Positions 1 to 8,723 of a DNA stretch of 64,000 bases are shown here, in pieces. How positions within the stretch are numbered: position 1 is the first letter of the stretch; every line of letters starts with the position of its first letter. Where the stretch lies: assembly GCF_003355475.1 (NCBI RefSeq), contig NZ_CP031356.1, positions 3,348,001 through 3,412,000 of the forward strand, given 5' to 3'. Origin of the DNA: Brachybacterium saurashtrense (lineage in GTDB: Bacteria; Actinomycetota; Actinomycetes; Actinomycetales; Dermabacteraceae). The translations under genes and the position numbers were made by a program. The notes under the pieces are model-generated. The model was not told the DNA's origin, did not search any database, and saw only the letters and a program-made list of their open reading frames with translations.

Positions 1-15
1 TGTCCGGTTCTCCGC

Positions 16-33
16 CCCGGCCTCGAGGCCGGG
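16..33. promoter_or_regulatory. 18-bp perfect palindrome at window start
   Basis: A perfect 9+9 bp palindrome centred on CTCGAG lies upstream of the sugar-transport operon. It has no loop, so it could be an operator, or the terminator of a gene outside the window. The rest of bases 1-242 holds no gene I can support. Confidence 0.35.
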
Positions 34-199
34 CTCCGAGTATCTCCCGGGGAGCCCCTTCCATTTTGTCCATCGGTGTGAGTAATGTACGTCACGCCAG
101 GCCGCTCCGGCGGCATCGGCCCGGGCGCGGGAGCTCGGGCCGGGAGGGTGCGAGAGGCGCCCTCCCCTCGGTCCGAGGTCGGGACCGAGCACCTCACCC

Positions 200-221
200 G
201 GCACGACACCGAGGTCGTGCC
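200..221. promoter_or_regulatory. Inverted repeat before sugar ABC operon
   Basis: GGCACGAC and GTCGTGCC are perfect 8-bp arms around a 6-nt spacer, ending about 21 bases before the first permease ATG. The position fits an operator in the leader of a sugar operon, for example for a LacI or GntR regulator, but no regulator gene is in the window. Confidence 0.4.
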
Positions 222-242
222 CGTCAGTGGAAGGAGGGACCG

Positions 243-1235
243 ATGAGCTCATCGCTGGCAGCAGACCCGCGCACGGCGGGCCCCGGCGGCGCAGCCGGCG
301 GGGCCACGGCCGCCGCGGATCCCGCAGGCCCTCGTCCGGGCAGGGCGACGGTGCGCCGCCGCAACCTGCGCACCGGACTGCTGTTCATCTCGCCCTGGAT
401 CGTGGGCGTGCTGATCTTCATCGTGTACCCGGTCGCCTACTCGATCGGCCTGAGCTTCACCCGGTACTCCGGGATGGAGGCGCCCACCTGGGTGGGGGTG
501 CAGAACTACGTCACCGCCGCCGCGGATCCGCTGGTGCGCACCGCGGTGGGCAACACCCTCTTCTACGCCGTGATCGCGGTGCCGCTGGGCCTGCTGGTGG
601 CGCTCACCCTCGCGATCGCGATGAACCAGAACGTGCGGGAGGTGGCGCTGTACCGCACGATCTTCTACGCCCCCTCGCTGATCCCCGCCTTCGCAATGTC
701 GTTCATCTTCATCGTGTTCCTCAACCCCCAGTTCGGCGCGTTCAACCAGGTGATCAACCTCTTCGGGGGTCCCAACGTGAACCTGCTGGGCGATCCCACC
801 GGGGTGAAGATCGCGATCATCCTCATGGCGCAGCTCGGCGCCGGCAACGCCGCGCTGATCTTCCTGGCCGGGCTGCGCAACATCCCCCGCACCATCTACG
901 AGGCCGCGCGCGTGGACGGGGCCGGGCCGATCCGGCAGTTCGCCGCGATCACGTTCCCGCTGCTCACCCCGGTGCTGCTGTTCAACCTCATCACCGGCGT
1001 CTCCGGCGCGCTGCAGGTGTTCACCGAGGCGTACATCGTCACCAACGGCACCGGCGACCCCGATGCGGGCGCGCTGTTCTACATGATGTACCTCTACAAG
1101 AACGCCTTCGGCTTCGCCGAGCTGGGCTACGCCTCGGCGCTCGCGGTGCTGCTGTTCCTGGCGGGCCTCGCCCTCGCCCTTCTCATCTACTGGCTCTCGC
1201 GCCGGTTCGTGAACTACGACGTGGAGGCCGGCTGA
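243..1235 (+). CDS. Carbohydrate ABC transporter permease (CUT1, MalF-like)
   Basis: Integral membrane subunit of a sugar importer, 330 residues. After a Pro/Ala-rich cytoplasmic N-terminus of about 40 residues come six hydrophobic segments. The EAA loop (YEAARVDGAG, around residue 218) docks the ATPase. I chose the ATG at 243 because AGGAGG stands just before it; the frame stays open further upstream but without typical family sequence. The stop overlaps the ATG of the next gene (TGATG), so the two permeases are translationally coupled. No ATPase gene lies in this operon, as is common in actinobacteria, where a shared MsiK-type ATPase serves several importers. Substrate cannot be read from sequence; two linked sugar dehydrogenases suggest a polyol or unusual sugar. 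Confidence 0.93.
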   Translation: MSSSLAADPRTAGPGGAAGGATAAADPAGPRPGRATVRRRNLRTGLLFISPWIVGVLIFIVYPVAYSIGLSFTRYSGMEAPTWVGVQNYVTAAADPLVRTAVGNTLFYAVIAVPLGLLVALTLAIAMNQNVREVALYRTIFYAPSLIPAFAMSFIFIVFLNPQFGAFNQVINLFGGPNVNLLGDPTGVKIAIILMAQLGAGNAALIFLAGLRNIPRTIYEAARVDGAGPIRQFAAITFPLLTPVLLFNLITGVSGALQVFTEAYIVTNGTGDPDAGALFYMMYLYKNAFGFAELGYASALAVLLFLAGLALALLIYWLSRRFVNYDVEAG

Positions 1236-2152
1236 TGAGCAGCATGATGCGCACCGACACCCGCTACGACGTGCCCCGCAAGGCGGCGGACGCCGAGAAC
1301 TACAACCGACGGGCCGACGGGACCGTCCGGCCCTGGTACTCCACCCTCACCGCGCGGATCGTGATGATCGCGCTGAGCATCCTGTTCCTGCTGCCGCTGT
1401 ACTGGATGATCGCCTCGGCGCTGAAGAGCGACCAGGAGCTGGCGGAGTTCCCGCCCACCCTGATCCCGCGCAGCTGGGAGTTCGGGAACTTCGTCGAGGC
1501 CGTCACGGCCATGCCGTTCCTGACCTTCTTCGCGAACTCCGCGATCATCACCGTCTCCGTGGTGGTGCTCTCGGTGCTCTCGAACTTCGTCATCGCCTAC
1601 GGCTTCGCCTGCATCGACTGGCCGGGCCGCAACACGATGTTCTACGTGGTGATCGCGACGCTGTTCCTCCCGTTCCCCGTCACGCTCATCCCGATGTTCG
1701 ACATGTGGGCGCGGCTGGGGCTGGTCAACACCCTGTTCCCGTTGATCATCCCGGCGGCGTTCGGCTCCGCGTTCTACGTGTTCCTGCTGCGCCAGTTCCT
1801 GCTGCAGATCCCCCGCGCGATGCTCGACGCGGCCCGGGTGGACGGGGCGAGCGAATGGCGGATCCTGTGGACCATCGCATTCCCCACCTCCCTGCCGGCG
1901 CTCACCACGGTCGCGATCTTCGCCGCCGTGGCCTCGTGGAACGACTTCATGGGGCCGCTGATCTACCTGCAGGACGAGAGCGTGCAGACCCTCTCCATCG
2001 GCCTGCAGACGTTCCGCTCGGTGAACGCGCAGGACGTCTCCTTCAACCAGCTGATGGCGGCCTCGTTCCTGGTGATCCTGCCGCTGCTGATCCTGTTCTT
2101 CGTCTTCCAGCGGTACTTCATCCGCGGCATCACGATCGGAGGCTTCAAGTGA
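1235..2152 (+). CDS. Carbohydrate ABC transporter permease (CUT1, MalG-like)
   Basis: Second permease of the importer, 305 residues with six predicted membrane spans. The EAA loop reads LDAARVDGAS near residue 196, and the C-terminus ends in the GITIGGFK type tail typical of MalG-like subunits. The ATG overlaps the preceding stop by one base. The stop in turn overlaps the GTG start of the binding-protein gene, so three genes are coupled head to tail. Together with the MalF-like partner it should form the transmembrane heterodimer. Confidence 0.93.
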   Translation: MSSMMRTDTRYDVPRKAADAENYNRRADGTVRPWYSTLTARIVMIALSILFLLPLYWMIASALKSDQELAEFPPTLIPRSWEFGNFVEAVTAMPFLTFFANSAIITVSVVVLSVLSNFVIAYGFACIDWPGRNTMFYVVIATLFLPFPVTLIPMFDMWARLGLVNTLFPLIIPAAFGSAFYVFLLRQFLLQIPRAMLDAARVDGASEWRILWTIAFPTSLPALTTVAIFAAVASWNDFMGPLIYLQDESVQTLSIGLQTFRSVNAQDVSFNQLMAASFLVILPLLILFFVFQRYFIRGITIGGFK

Positions 2153-3525
2153 TCTCGAGACGATCCTTCCTCACCGGGGCCACGGCCTCGTCCCTCGCAC
2201 TGGGTCTCGGCTCCTGCGCCTCCTCCCCGGAGGCAGGCCCCGGCGTGATCCGCTACTGGGGCGTCGGCGCCGCGGACAAGGACAAGGACGAGCAGGTGCG
2301 CGAGGCCTTTCTCGCCACGGACGCGGGCCGGGACGTGGAGATCTACATCGACCAGGTGCCCTCCTCCGGGGTGGCGGACATGTCCTCGATCATCACGGCG
2401 GTGCGCGGCGGGACCGCGCCGGACCTGTGGTGGATGGACCGCTTCAACGCGGTGCAGAACGCGTCCATCGGTCTGCTCGAGCCGCTCGACGAGCTCATCG
2501 AGCGCTTCGAGGAGGTCTCCGTGCCGGAGTTCACCTCCCAGTGGATCCAGTTCGCGGTGGACGAGCTGACCTACGACGGTCGCCTGTACGGGCTGCCGTG
2601 CACCACCGACGCCCGCGGCCTGATGTACAACGAGGACGTGCTGCGCGACGCCGGCGTGGACCTGGACATGTTCGACCCCGAGCAGCACGTGATCACCTGG
2701 GACGAGCTGGGCGAGGCCGTCGAGAAGATCGTGCAGATCGACGACCGCGGCAACTACACGCGCTTCGGCTTCGCCCCCTGGCTGGGCGAGGGCTGGCCCT
2801 ACACCTGGGCCTTCGGACTGGACGCGCAGGCGTATGACAACGACACCGCCACCGTCACCCTCGACTCGCCCGAGTGGGAGTCGGTGTTCCAGCTGTACGC
2901 GGACTGGGCCGAGCGCTTCCCGTACGCCTCGGTGGACGCGTTCTTCGCGACCTATCAGCCGCCGAACGCCCCGCCCACGCAGACGGCGATGTTCAGCGGC
3001 CGCCTGGGCATCGACACCACGGGCCCCTGGCAGATCTCCGGCAACGAGAAGTACGCCCCCGATCTGCCGCTGAAGTTCACCTACCTGCCGGTGGCGCAGG
3101 ACGGCGACCCCACCTACACCTGGTCCGGCGGGCAGTGCCTGGTGATCCCGCGCGGTGCGAACATCACCAAGGCCCTGTGGGAGTTCCTGAAGTTCTACGC
3201 CGGCTTCGAGGGCCAGTCGATGGTGGTGCCCCAGTACGGGAACCTGCCCACCAACGTGCGCGCCATCGAGGAGGGGAACTACAACCCCGAGGCGGAGCTG
3301 TTCCGCACGATGCTGCCGAACTCGACCTCGCGGCCCCCGCTGCCGGTGGGCTCGGCGATGTGGGACACGCTCACCCGCACCCGCTCCTCGGTGGCGCTGG
3401 GGTCGCGCACCCCCGCCGAGGCCGTGGCGGACAACCAGGCGATGATCGCCCCCAAGATGGAGCTGTTCGAGGGCTACCGCATGCCGGACACCTACGGGCA
3501 GCCCAGCACCCGACTGGACCCCTGA
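2149..3525 (+). CDS. Sugar-binding lipoprotein, extracellular solute-binding family 1
   Basis: Solute receptor of the importer, 458 residues. The N-terminus carries a twin-arginine stretch (SRRSFL, residues 3-8) and a lipobox ending at Cys23 (LGSC). The protein is therefore expected to be exported folded by Tat and lipid-anchored outside the membrane. The remainder resembles the MalE/UgpB family (SBP_bac_1), with the DLWWMD and YDGRLYGLP type segments of such proteins. I chose GTG 2149 because it directly precedes the signal sequence and overlaps the permease stop (GTGA). Ligand is unknown. Confidence 0.92.
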   Translation: MISRRSFLTGATASSLALGLGSCASSPEAGPGVIRYWGVGAADKDKDEQVREAFLATDAGRDVEIYIDQVPSSGVADMSSIITAVRGGTAPDLWWMDRFNAVQNASIGLLEPLDELIERFEEVSVPEFTSQWIQFAVDELTYDGRLYGLPCTTDARGLMYNEDVLRDAGVDLDMFDPEQHVITWDELGEAVEKIVQIDDRGNYTRFGFAPWLGEGWPYTWAFGLDAQAYDNDTATVTLDSPEWESVFQLYADWAERFPYASVDAFFATYQPPNAPPTQTAMFSGRLGIDTTGPWQISGNEKYAPDLPLKFTYLPVAQDGDPTYTWSGGQCLVIPRGANITKALWEFLKFYAGFEGQSMVVPQYGNLPTNVRAIEEGNYNPEAELFRTMLPNSTSRPPLPVGSAMWDTLTRTRSSVALGSRTPAEAVADNQAMIAPKMELFEGYRMPDTYGQPSTRLDP

Positions 3526-3539
3526 GAGGACCTCACCCC

Positions 3540-4499
3540 ATGACCCACCCCCTGCGCATCGCCGTGCTCAGCGCCTGGCACGTCCACGCCGAGGAGTACG
3601 GCCGCGCCGCGATCGACCACCCGGACACGGAGCTCGTGGCCGTCTGGGACGACGACGAGGGCCGCGGCCGCGCGCTCGCGGACCGCCTCGGCGTTCCCTT
3701 CGAGGCGGATCTCGGCGCGCTCCTGGCCCGGGAGGACCTCGACGGCGTCACGAACACCACCGCCACCACCGACCACGACGAGATCCTGGGCCGCGTCCTC
3801 GCGGCCGGGAAGCACGTGTTCACCGAGAAGCTGCTCTCGCCCACGGTGGCGGGCTGCGACGCCCTGATCTCCGCGGCCGAGGCCGCGGGCGTGCAGCTCA
3901 CCGTGTCCCTGCCGCGCCTGGCGCACGGCTACGCCCTCGCCCTGCGCGAGGTGCTCGCCTCGGGCCGGCTGGGCCGCCTCACCTACTCCCGGGTGCGCCT
4001 GGCCCACAACGGCTCGACCGCGGACTGGCTGCCCGCGCGCTTCTACGACCCGGCCGAGGCGATCGGCGGCGCCTTCTCCGACCTCGCCGCCCATCCCGTC
4101 TACCTCACCCAGCTGATCCTGGGGGAGGAGGTCGCCTCCGTGCGCGCCAGCTACACCGACATGACCGGCCGCGGCGTGGAGGACAACGCCTCGGTCACCA
4201 TCACCACGCCGGACGGCGCGATCGGCGTGATCGAGACCGGGTTCGTCACCCCTCGCAGCCCGTTCTCGATCGAGGTGCAGGGCACCGAGGGCACGCTGCT
4301 GTTCGACGACGCCGAGAACCGGCTGCGCCTGGGCACGGCCGACGGGTGGGAGGACCTCCCCCTGCCGGCCGACGGCCCCGCCCCCTTCGCCCAGTGGGTG
4401 GAGGCGATCCGCACCGGCACCCCCACCGCCGAGAACCTCGCCCGCGCCCGCGCGCTGACCGCCCTCACCGTCGCCGCCAACAGCGCCGCGACCGCCTGA
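3540..4499 (+). CDS. Gfo/Idh/MocA family oxidoreductase
   Basis: NAD(P)-dependent sugar or polyol dehydrogenase of 319 residues. It has an N-terminal Rossmann half and a C-terminal alpha/beta half that binds substrate. The catalytic Lys sits in FTEKLLS near residue 94, a variant of the usual EKP. The nucleotide-binding loop is also unusual: AVLSAWHVH replaces the common GxGxxG. It follows the binding protein by 14 bases with GAGAGG as ribosome site, so it probably acts on the imported sugar. The altered loop means the cofactor, or even activity, is less certain than for its neighbour. Confidence 0.85.
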   Translation: MTHPLRIAVLSAWHVHAEEYGRAAIDHPDTELVAVWDDDEGRGRALADRLGVPFEADLGALLAREDLDGVTNTTATTDHDEILGRVLAAGKHVFTEKLLSPTVAGCDALISAAEAAGVQLTVSLPRLAHGYALALREVLASGRLGRLTYSRVRLAHNGSTADWLPARFYDPAEAIGGAFSDLAAHPVYLTQLILGEEVASVRASYTDMTGRGVEDNASVTITTPDGAIGVIETGFVTPRSPFSIEVQGTEGTLLFDDAENRLRLGTADGWEDLPLPADGPAPFAQWVEAIRTGTPTAENLARARALTALTVAANSAATA

Positions 4500-4582
4500 C
4501 CGCCGGCCGGCCGCGCCCGTCGGCCGACGTCCCCGCCCCTCGCCCCGCACACCGCAGTCCACCCCCTCGAAGGAGACCACCC

Positions 4583-5590
4583 ATGACCGTCACCCTCCCC
4601 GTCCGCATCGGCCTCATCGGCGGCGGCGGCATCGCGAACGCCCATCTGACGGGCTACGCCGCCATCCCCGACCGTGCCCGCATCACCGCCATCGCGGACG
4701 TGAACCCCGAGGCCCTCGCCGCCCGCACCGCGGAGACCGGCGCCACCGGGTACGCCGACTTCCACGAGCTCGTGCAGGACCCCGAGGTCGACGCCGTCGA
4801 CATCTGCCTGCCCCACCACCTGCACCGCGACGCGATCGTCGCCGCCGCCCGGGCCGGCAAGCACATCCTGTGCGAGAAGCCGCTGTGCCTCAGCGCCGAG
4901 GAGGCGACGGAGGTGCGCGAGGCCGTCGAGGCGGCCGGCGTGACCCTGATGTGCGCCCACAACCAGCTGTTCATGCCCGCCGTCGCGGAGGCGAAGAAGG
5001 TGATCGACTCCGGTGCGCTGGGCACCGTGTACGAGGTGCGCACCACCGACTCGTTCCACAACGACTTCGACCCCTCCACCATGGGCTGGCGCGCGCACGC
5101 CGCGACCAGCGGCGGCGGCGAGTACATCGACACCGGGTACCACCCCACCTACCTGCTCATGCACCTCGCCGGCGGCACCCCGGTGCAGGCCTTCGCGATG
5201 ATGTCCACCCACCGCCTCACCTTCATGGAGGGCGAGGACTCCGCGCAGGTGCTGGTGCGCTTCGACAACGGCTCGGTGGGCCAGCTGGTCACGTCCTGGG
5301 CGTACGACGCCGCCCCCGGCACCGATCGCTTCTCCGTGGTGGGGGAGAAGGGGTCGCTCTCCTCCGACGGCTCCACGCTGCGCGTGAAGCTCCGCGGCGA
5401 GGAGGAGCAGGTGATCGCGCACGAGCCGATCGACACCTTCGCCGCCGAGATCGCGGACTTCGTGACCTGCCTGGAGACGGGCCGCCGCCCGCTGAACACC
5501 GAGGCCGAGGGCATCGCGGTGCTGGGCATCATCCTCGCCGCCTACGAGAGCGCCCGCAGCGGGAAGGCGGAGGAGGTGCTGTCCGTCTGA
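4583..5590 (+). CDS. Gfo/Idh/MocA family oxidoreductase
   Basis: Second dehydrogenase of the sugar operon, 335 residues. The Rossmann motif GLIGGGGIAN is near residues 9-18. The EKP motif with the catalytic Lys (CEKPLC) is near residue 97. Tyr and His residues typical of the family appear in the GGGEYIDTGYHPTYLL segment. An AAGGAG ribosome site precedes ATG 4583. It likely works with the preceding paralogue in a two-step oxidation or epimerisation of the imported carbohydrate, as in inositol or levoglucosan-type pathways; the actual sugar is not identifiable. A strong hairpin follows the stop. Confidence 0.88.
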   Translation: MTVTLPVRIGLIGGGGIANAHLTGYAAIPDRARITAIADVNPEALAARTAETGATGYADFHELVQDPEVDAVDICLPHHLHRDAIVAAARAGKHILCEKPLCLSAEEATEVREAVEAAGVTLMCAHNQLFMPAVAEAKKVIDSGALGTVYEVRTTDSFHNDFDPSTMGWRAHAATSGGGEYIDTGYHPTYLLMHLAGGTPVQAFAMMSTHRLTFMEGEDSAQVLVRFDNGSVGQLVTSWAYDAAPGTDRFSVVGEKGSLSSDGSTLRVKLRGEEEQVIAHEPIDTFAAEIADFVTCLETGRRPLNTEAEGIAVLGIILAAYESARSGKAEEVLSV

Positions 5591-5615
5591 GGGAGGCGGC
5601 CGCGGCACCTCCGCC

Positions 5616-5648
5616 GTGCCCCGTCCGGGACGTTCCCGGGCGGGGCAC
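5616..5648 (+). terminator. Terminator of the sugar operon
   Basis: Two 15-nt arms, starting GTGCCCCG and ending CGGGGCAC, pair with one G-T wobble around a 3-nt loop 25 bases after the dehydrogenase stop. There is no T-run, which is usual for GC-rich actinobacterial terminators. Confidence 0.65.
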
Positions 5649-5749
5649 CGGCGGGGTCGGCTAGAGTCGGAGGCGCACGTCAGGCAATGATCGGCCTGTC
5701 GCCAGGCAGGCCGCCGACTCCGCAGCCGTTCTCGTCCCGAGGAGCCCTC

Positions 5750-6736
5750 ATGACCAGCCCTGCCCCCGCCGCCCCCGATCGCAACCTCGCCCTCGAGCTG
5801 GTGCGCGTCACCGAGGCCGCCGCCATCGCCGGCGCCCGCTGGGTGGGCGCCGGGGACAAGAACCGGGCCGACGGCGCCGCGGTGGACGCGATGCGCTCCT
5901 TCATGGACACGGTGCGGATGGACGGCACGGTGGTGATCGGCGAGGGCGAGAAGGACGAGGCCCCGATGCTGTTCAACGGGGAGGCCGTGGGCGACGGCAC
6001 CGGCCCCTCGGTGGACGTCGCCGTGGATCCGATCGACGGCACTCGCCTCACCGCGCTCGGCTACAACAACGCCCTGGCCGTCCTCGCCGTGGCGGAGAAG
6101 GGCAGCATGTACGACCCCTCCGCCGTGTTCTACATGGAGAAGATGGTGGTGGGGCCCGAGGCGGCCGAGTTCGTGGACCTGCGCCTGCCGATCGAGCAGA
6201 ACATCAAGCTGGTCGCGAAGGCGCTGGGCAAGCCGGTGAACCAGGTGATCGTGTGCGTGCTGGAGAGGCCGCGCCACGAGGCGCTGGTGCGGGAGATCCG
6301 TGCGGCCGGGGCGCGCGTCAAGTTCATCATGGACGGCGACGTGGCCGGGGCGATCGCCGCGGCCCGCGGCGCCGGGGTGGACATGCTGCTGGGCATCGGC
6401 GGCACCCCGGAGGGCATCATCGCCGCCTGCGCGGTGAAGGCCACCGGCGGCATGCTGCAGGGCCGGCTCGCCCCCACCGACGACGCCGAGCGGCAGAAGG
6501 CCCTCGACGCGGGCCTGGACCTCGAGCAGGTGCTCACCACCGACGATCTGGTCGCCTCCGACAACTGCTACTTCGCCGCCACCGGCATCACCGACGGCGA
6601 CCTCCTGCGCGGGGTGCGCTACCACCAGCACCACATCGTCACCGAGTCGATCGTGATGCGCTCCGCCTCCGGGACCGTGCGCCTGGTGGAGGCCGAGCAC
6701 CGCGCGGAGAAGTGGGACCGCTGGATCGCCGAGTGA
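5750..6736 (+). CDS. glpX: Class II fructose-1,6-bisphosphatase
   Basis: Hydrolyses fructose 1,6-bisphosphate to fructose 6-phosphate in gluconeogenesis. The 328-residue length matches GlpX. Visible motifs are [14 protein letters not shown] near residue 25, the metal-binding GEGEKDEAP near residue 65 and DPIDGTRL near residue 92, which belongs to the inositol-monophosphatase/FBPase fold. ATG 5750 follows a GAGGAG ribosome site. Actinobacteria usually have GlpX as their main or only FBPase, so this is probably a housekeeping gene. Confidence 0.96.
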   Translation: MTSPAPAAPDRNLALELVRVTEAAAIAGARWVGAGDKNRADGAAVDAMRSFMDTVRMDGTVVIGEGEKDEAPMLFNGEAVGDGTGPSVDVAVDPIDGTRLTALGYNNALAVLAVAEKGSMYDPSAVFYMEKMVVGPEAAEFVDLRLPIEQNIKLVAKALGKPVNQVIVCVLERPRHEALVREIRAAGARVKFIMDGDVAGAIAAARGAGVDMLLGIGGTPEGIIAACAVKATGGMLQGRLAPTDDAERQKALDAGLDLEQVLTTDDLVASDNCYFAATGITDGDLLRGVRYHQHHIVTESIVMRSASGTVRLVEAEHRAEKWDRWIAE

Positions 6737-6869
6737 GCCCGACGGATCGCTGGTCGGGGCGCCGGCGGCGTCCCGGTCGGTCGGCCGTCGGTGCCTGCCG
6801 GCCGCCCGCCGGACTCCGCGGGCACCTCGACCGTCCCGTCATTACCTGTGAGTCCGTACTCCAAAAGGT

Positions 6870-6880
6870 GTCACAGTGAC
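6870..6880. promoter_or_regulatory. GTCAC-A-GTGAC dyad, possible operator
   Basis: A perfect 5-bp dyad lies 13 bases before the TATCGT -10 hexamer of the Nudix-type regulator. A repressor bound here would cover the -35 region. Autoregulation by the downstream protein is plausible but unproven. Confidence 0.35.
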
Positions 6881-6892
6881 CAGAACTCCGCA

Positions 6893-6898
6893 TATCGT
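6893..6898 (+). promoter_or_regulatory. -10 hexamer TATCGT, leaderless start
   Basis: The hexamer spans -12 to -7 relative to the A of ATG 6905, the position expected if transcription starts at the ATG itself. No Shine-Dalgarno sequence precedes this start. Confidence 0.5.
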
Positions 6899-6904
6899 GG
6901 ATGC

Positions 6905-7609
6905 ATGGCCGCCTCACCGTCCGAGACCACCTCGCCCGAGATCCGCGTCGCCGTCGACCTGATCGTCCTCACGCTGCGCGAGGGGGCGCTGAGCGTGCTG
7001 CTCATCCAGCGCGACGACGAACCGCACCGCGGGGCCTGGGCGCTCCCGGGCGGCTTCATCGCGCACGGGGAGGACTTGGAGGACGCCGCCTATCGGGTGC
7101 TCTCCGACGAGGCCTCGCTGGGCAGCGGTGCCGTCCACCTCGAGCAGGTGCGCACCTTCGGCACCCCCGGTCGCGACCCGCGCGGCCACGTGGTCTCGGT
7201 GGCGTTCATGGCGCTGGGGGCGGATCTCCCCGACCCCCGCCGCGGGGAGGATGTCGCGGATGCCCGCTGGTGGCCGCTCTCCGACCTCTGCGCGGTCACC
7301 CTCGCCTTCGACCACGCCACCGTGCTCGACAGCGCCGTCGAGCGTGCCCGCAGCAAGCTGGAGTACACCACCCTCGCAGTGACCTTCCTGCCCGAGGAGT
7401 TCACCGTCTCCCAGCTGCGCGGGGTCTACGAGAGCGTCTGGGGCACCACGCTGGACGCCGGCAACTTCCATCGCAAGGCCACCCGCACCGAGGGCTTCCT
7501 CGAGGAGCTGGACCGCTATGCGGCGCCGACGGGCGGGCGCCCTGCACGCCTGTACCGGGCCGGCGCCGGCACCTCGCTGGTGCCGCCCCTGCTGCGCTCC
7601 GGCGACTGA
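6905..7609 (+). CDS. Nudix-domain transcriptional regulator, NrtR-like
   Basis: 234 residues: an N-terminal Nudix fold (about 10-140) and a C-terminal winged helix (about 150-225, ending FHRKATRTEGFLEEL then TGGRPARLYR). This order is that of NrtR-type regulators, which sense ADP-ribose and control NAD metabolism or sugar genes. The Nudix box (residues about 47-69) keeps Gly, the first Glu and Arg, but the catalytic REUxEExGU is reduced to RVLSDEASL. Hydrolysis is probably lost and ligand sensing kept. The start is leaderless, with TATCGT at -12. No NAD gene is adjacent, so the target is unknown; an active ADP-ribose pyrophosphatase is the less likely alternative. Confidence 0.82.
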   Translation: MAASPSETTSPEIRVAVDLIVLTLREGALSVLLIQRDDEPHRGAWALPGGFIAHGEDLEDAAYRVLSDEASLGSGAVHLEQVRTFGTPGRDPRGHVVSVAFMALGADLPDPRRGEDVADARWWPLSDLCAVTLAFDHATVLDSAVERARSKLEYTTLAVTFLPEEFTVSQLRGVYESVWGTTLDAGNFHRKATRTEGFLEELDRYAAPTGGRPARLYRAGAGTSLVPPLLRSGD

Positions 7610-7680
7610 CTCCTGCGGCGGTCCCCGGCCGTCGCTTCCGCCTCTTCCTGTCGCTCCGGAGGCCCAGCGCACTCTCCCGA

Positions 7681-7698
7681 TGGTTGAATCGTCAACCA
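7681..7698. promoter_or_regulatory. MarR-type operator before VOC gene
   Basis: TGGTTGA and TCAACCA are perfect 7-bp arms around ATCG. The left arm contains TTGAAT (7684-7689), which pairs with CAGAAT (7707-7712) at 17-bp spacing as a -35/-10 promoter. TTGA-N4-TCAA dyads are typical of MarR-family repressors of quinone or thiol stress genes. Confidence 0.55.
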
Positions 7699-7744
7699 AA
7701 GTGAGGCAGAATGGAGCCATCGACCTCCTGACGAAAGGCGCACC

Positions 7745-8680
7745 ATGACCACCTCTCCCGCCCCCGCTCCCGCCGTCGACGACCGGCACTTCTCCGGCGA
7801 CCTCGCCATGGACGCCGTCACCCTGCGCGTCGGCGACCTCGAGCTGATGAGCTCCTACTACGAGAACGCCCTCGCCCTGCAGCCGATCGAGGAGCGCGCC
7901 CGCGTGGGCGGGGAGGTGCACCGCGTGCTGGGCCGCGGCGGCGTGCCCTTCGTGCGCCTGGTCGCCACCCCGGGCCTGCCCGGCGTGGACCCCCGTCAGG
8001 CCGGGCTGTTCCACACCGCCTTCCTCTTCGAGGACGAGGCCTCGCTCGCCGGCACCGTGCTGCGCGCCGCGCAGGATCCGCGCTCGCGATTCGCCGGCAG
8101 CAGCGACCACCTCGTCTCCGAGGCCTTCTACTTCACCGACCCCGAGGGCAACGGCATCGAGCTGTACCGCGACCGCCCCCGTGACCGGTGGCAGTGGACG
8201 AACGGCCAGGTCGCGATGGACACCCTCTACCTCGACCCGAACACGTACCTCACCGAGCACCTCACCGACGAGGTCAGCGCCGACCCGGGCGTGCGCCCGG
8301 GCATCGTCGGCCACGTGCATCTGCAGGTGGGCGACGTGGAGACCGCGCGACGCTTCTACATCGACACCCTCGGCTTCGAGACCACCGTGGGCACCCACCC
8401 CGGCGCGCTGTTCGCCGCCGCGGGCGGCTACCACCACCACGTCGCGATGAACACCTGGAACAGCCGCGGCGCCGGGCCCCGCGCGGCCGCGCTCGGACTG
8501 GCCGACGTCGCCATCACGGTCCCCGGCCGCGAGGACCTCGACGCCCTCGTCGCACGGCTCTCCGGCGCCGGGGTCTCCTACGCGGACTCCGGCCGCTCGG
8601 TCTCCGTCCAGGACCCGTGGGGCACCCCGGTCACCGTGAGCCTGCCCGGCACCGGCACCGAGGAGCTCCTGGCCCGCTGA
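7745..8680 (+). CDS. Two-domain VOC protein (ring-cleaving dioxygenase/glyoxalase-like)
   Basis: 311 residues with two vicinal-oxygen-chelate domains, roughly residues 18-145 and 175-300. Candidate metal ligands are His in the GLFHTAF segment, Glu in GNGIELYRDRP, His in GHVHLQVGD and His in GGYHHHVAMN. The length and two-domain form match catechol-2,3-dioxygenase-like proteins such as Bacillus CatE/MhqO, which detoxify quinones or catechols. The dyad covering its promoter supports repression by a MarR-type regulator. A GAAAGG ribosome site precedes ATG 7745. Substrate is uncertain. Confidence 0.85.
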   Translation: MTTSPAPAPAVDDRHFSGDLAMDAVTLRVGDLELMSSYYENALALQPIEERARVGGEVHRVLGRGGVPFVRLVATPGLPGVDPRQAGLFHTAFLFEDEASLAGTVLRAAQDPRSRFAGSSDHLVSEAFYFTDPEGNGIELYRDRPRDRWQWTNGQVAMDTLYLDPNTYLTEHLTDEVSADPGVRPGIVGHVHLQVGDVETARRFYIDTLGFETTVGTHPGALFAAAGGYHHHVAMNTWNSRGAGPRAAALGLADVAITVPGREDLDALVARLSGAGVSYADSGRSVSVQDPWGTPVTVSLPGTGTEELLAR

Positions 8681-8690
8681 CGCCCCTGGT

Positions 8691-8720
8691 CATCCCCGGC
8701 ACGCTCTCGTGCCGGGGATG
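8691..8720. terminator. Bidirectional terminator
   Basis: A perfect 13-bp stem (arms beginning CATCCCCGG) with a 4-nt CTCT loop sits between the convergent VOC and DsbA genes, 10 bases past one stop and 3 bases before the other. It probably ends both transcripts. Confidence 0.8.
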
Positions 8721-8723
8721 GCC

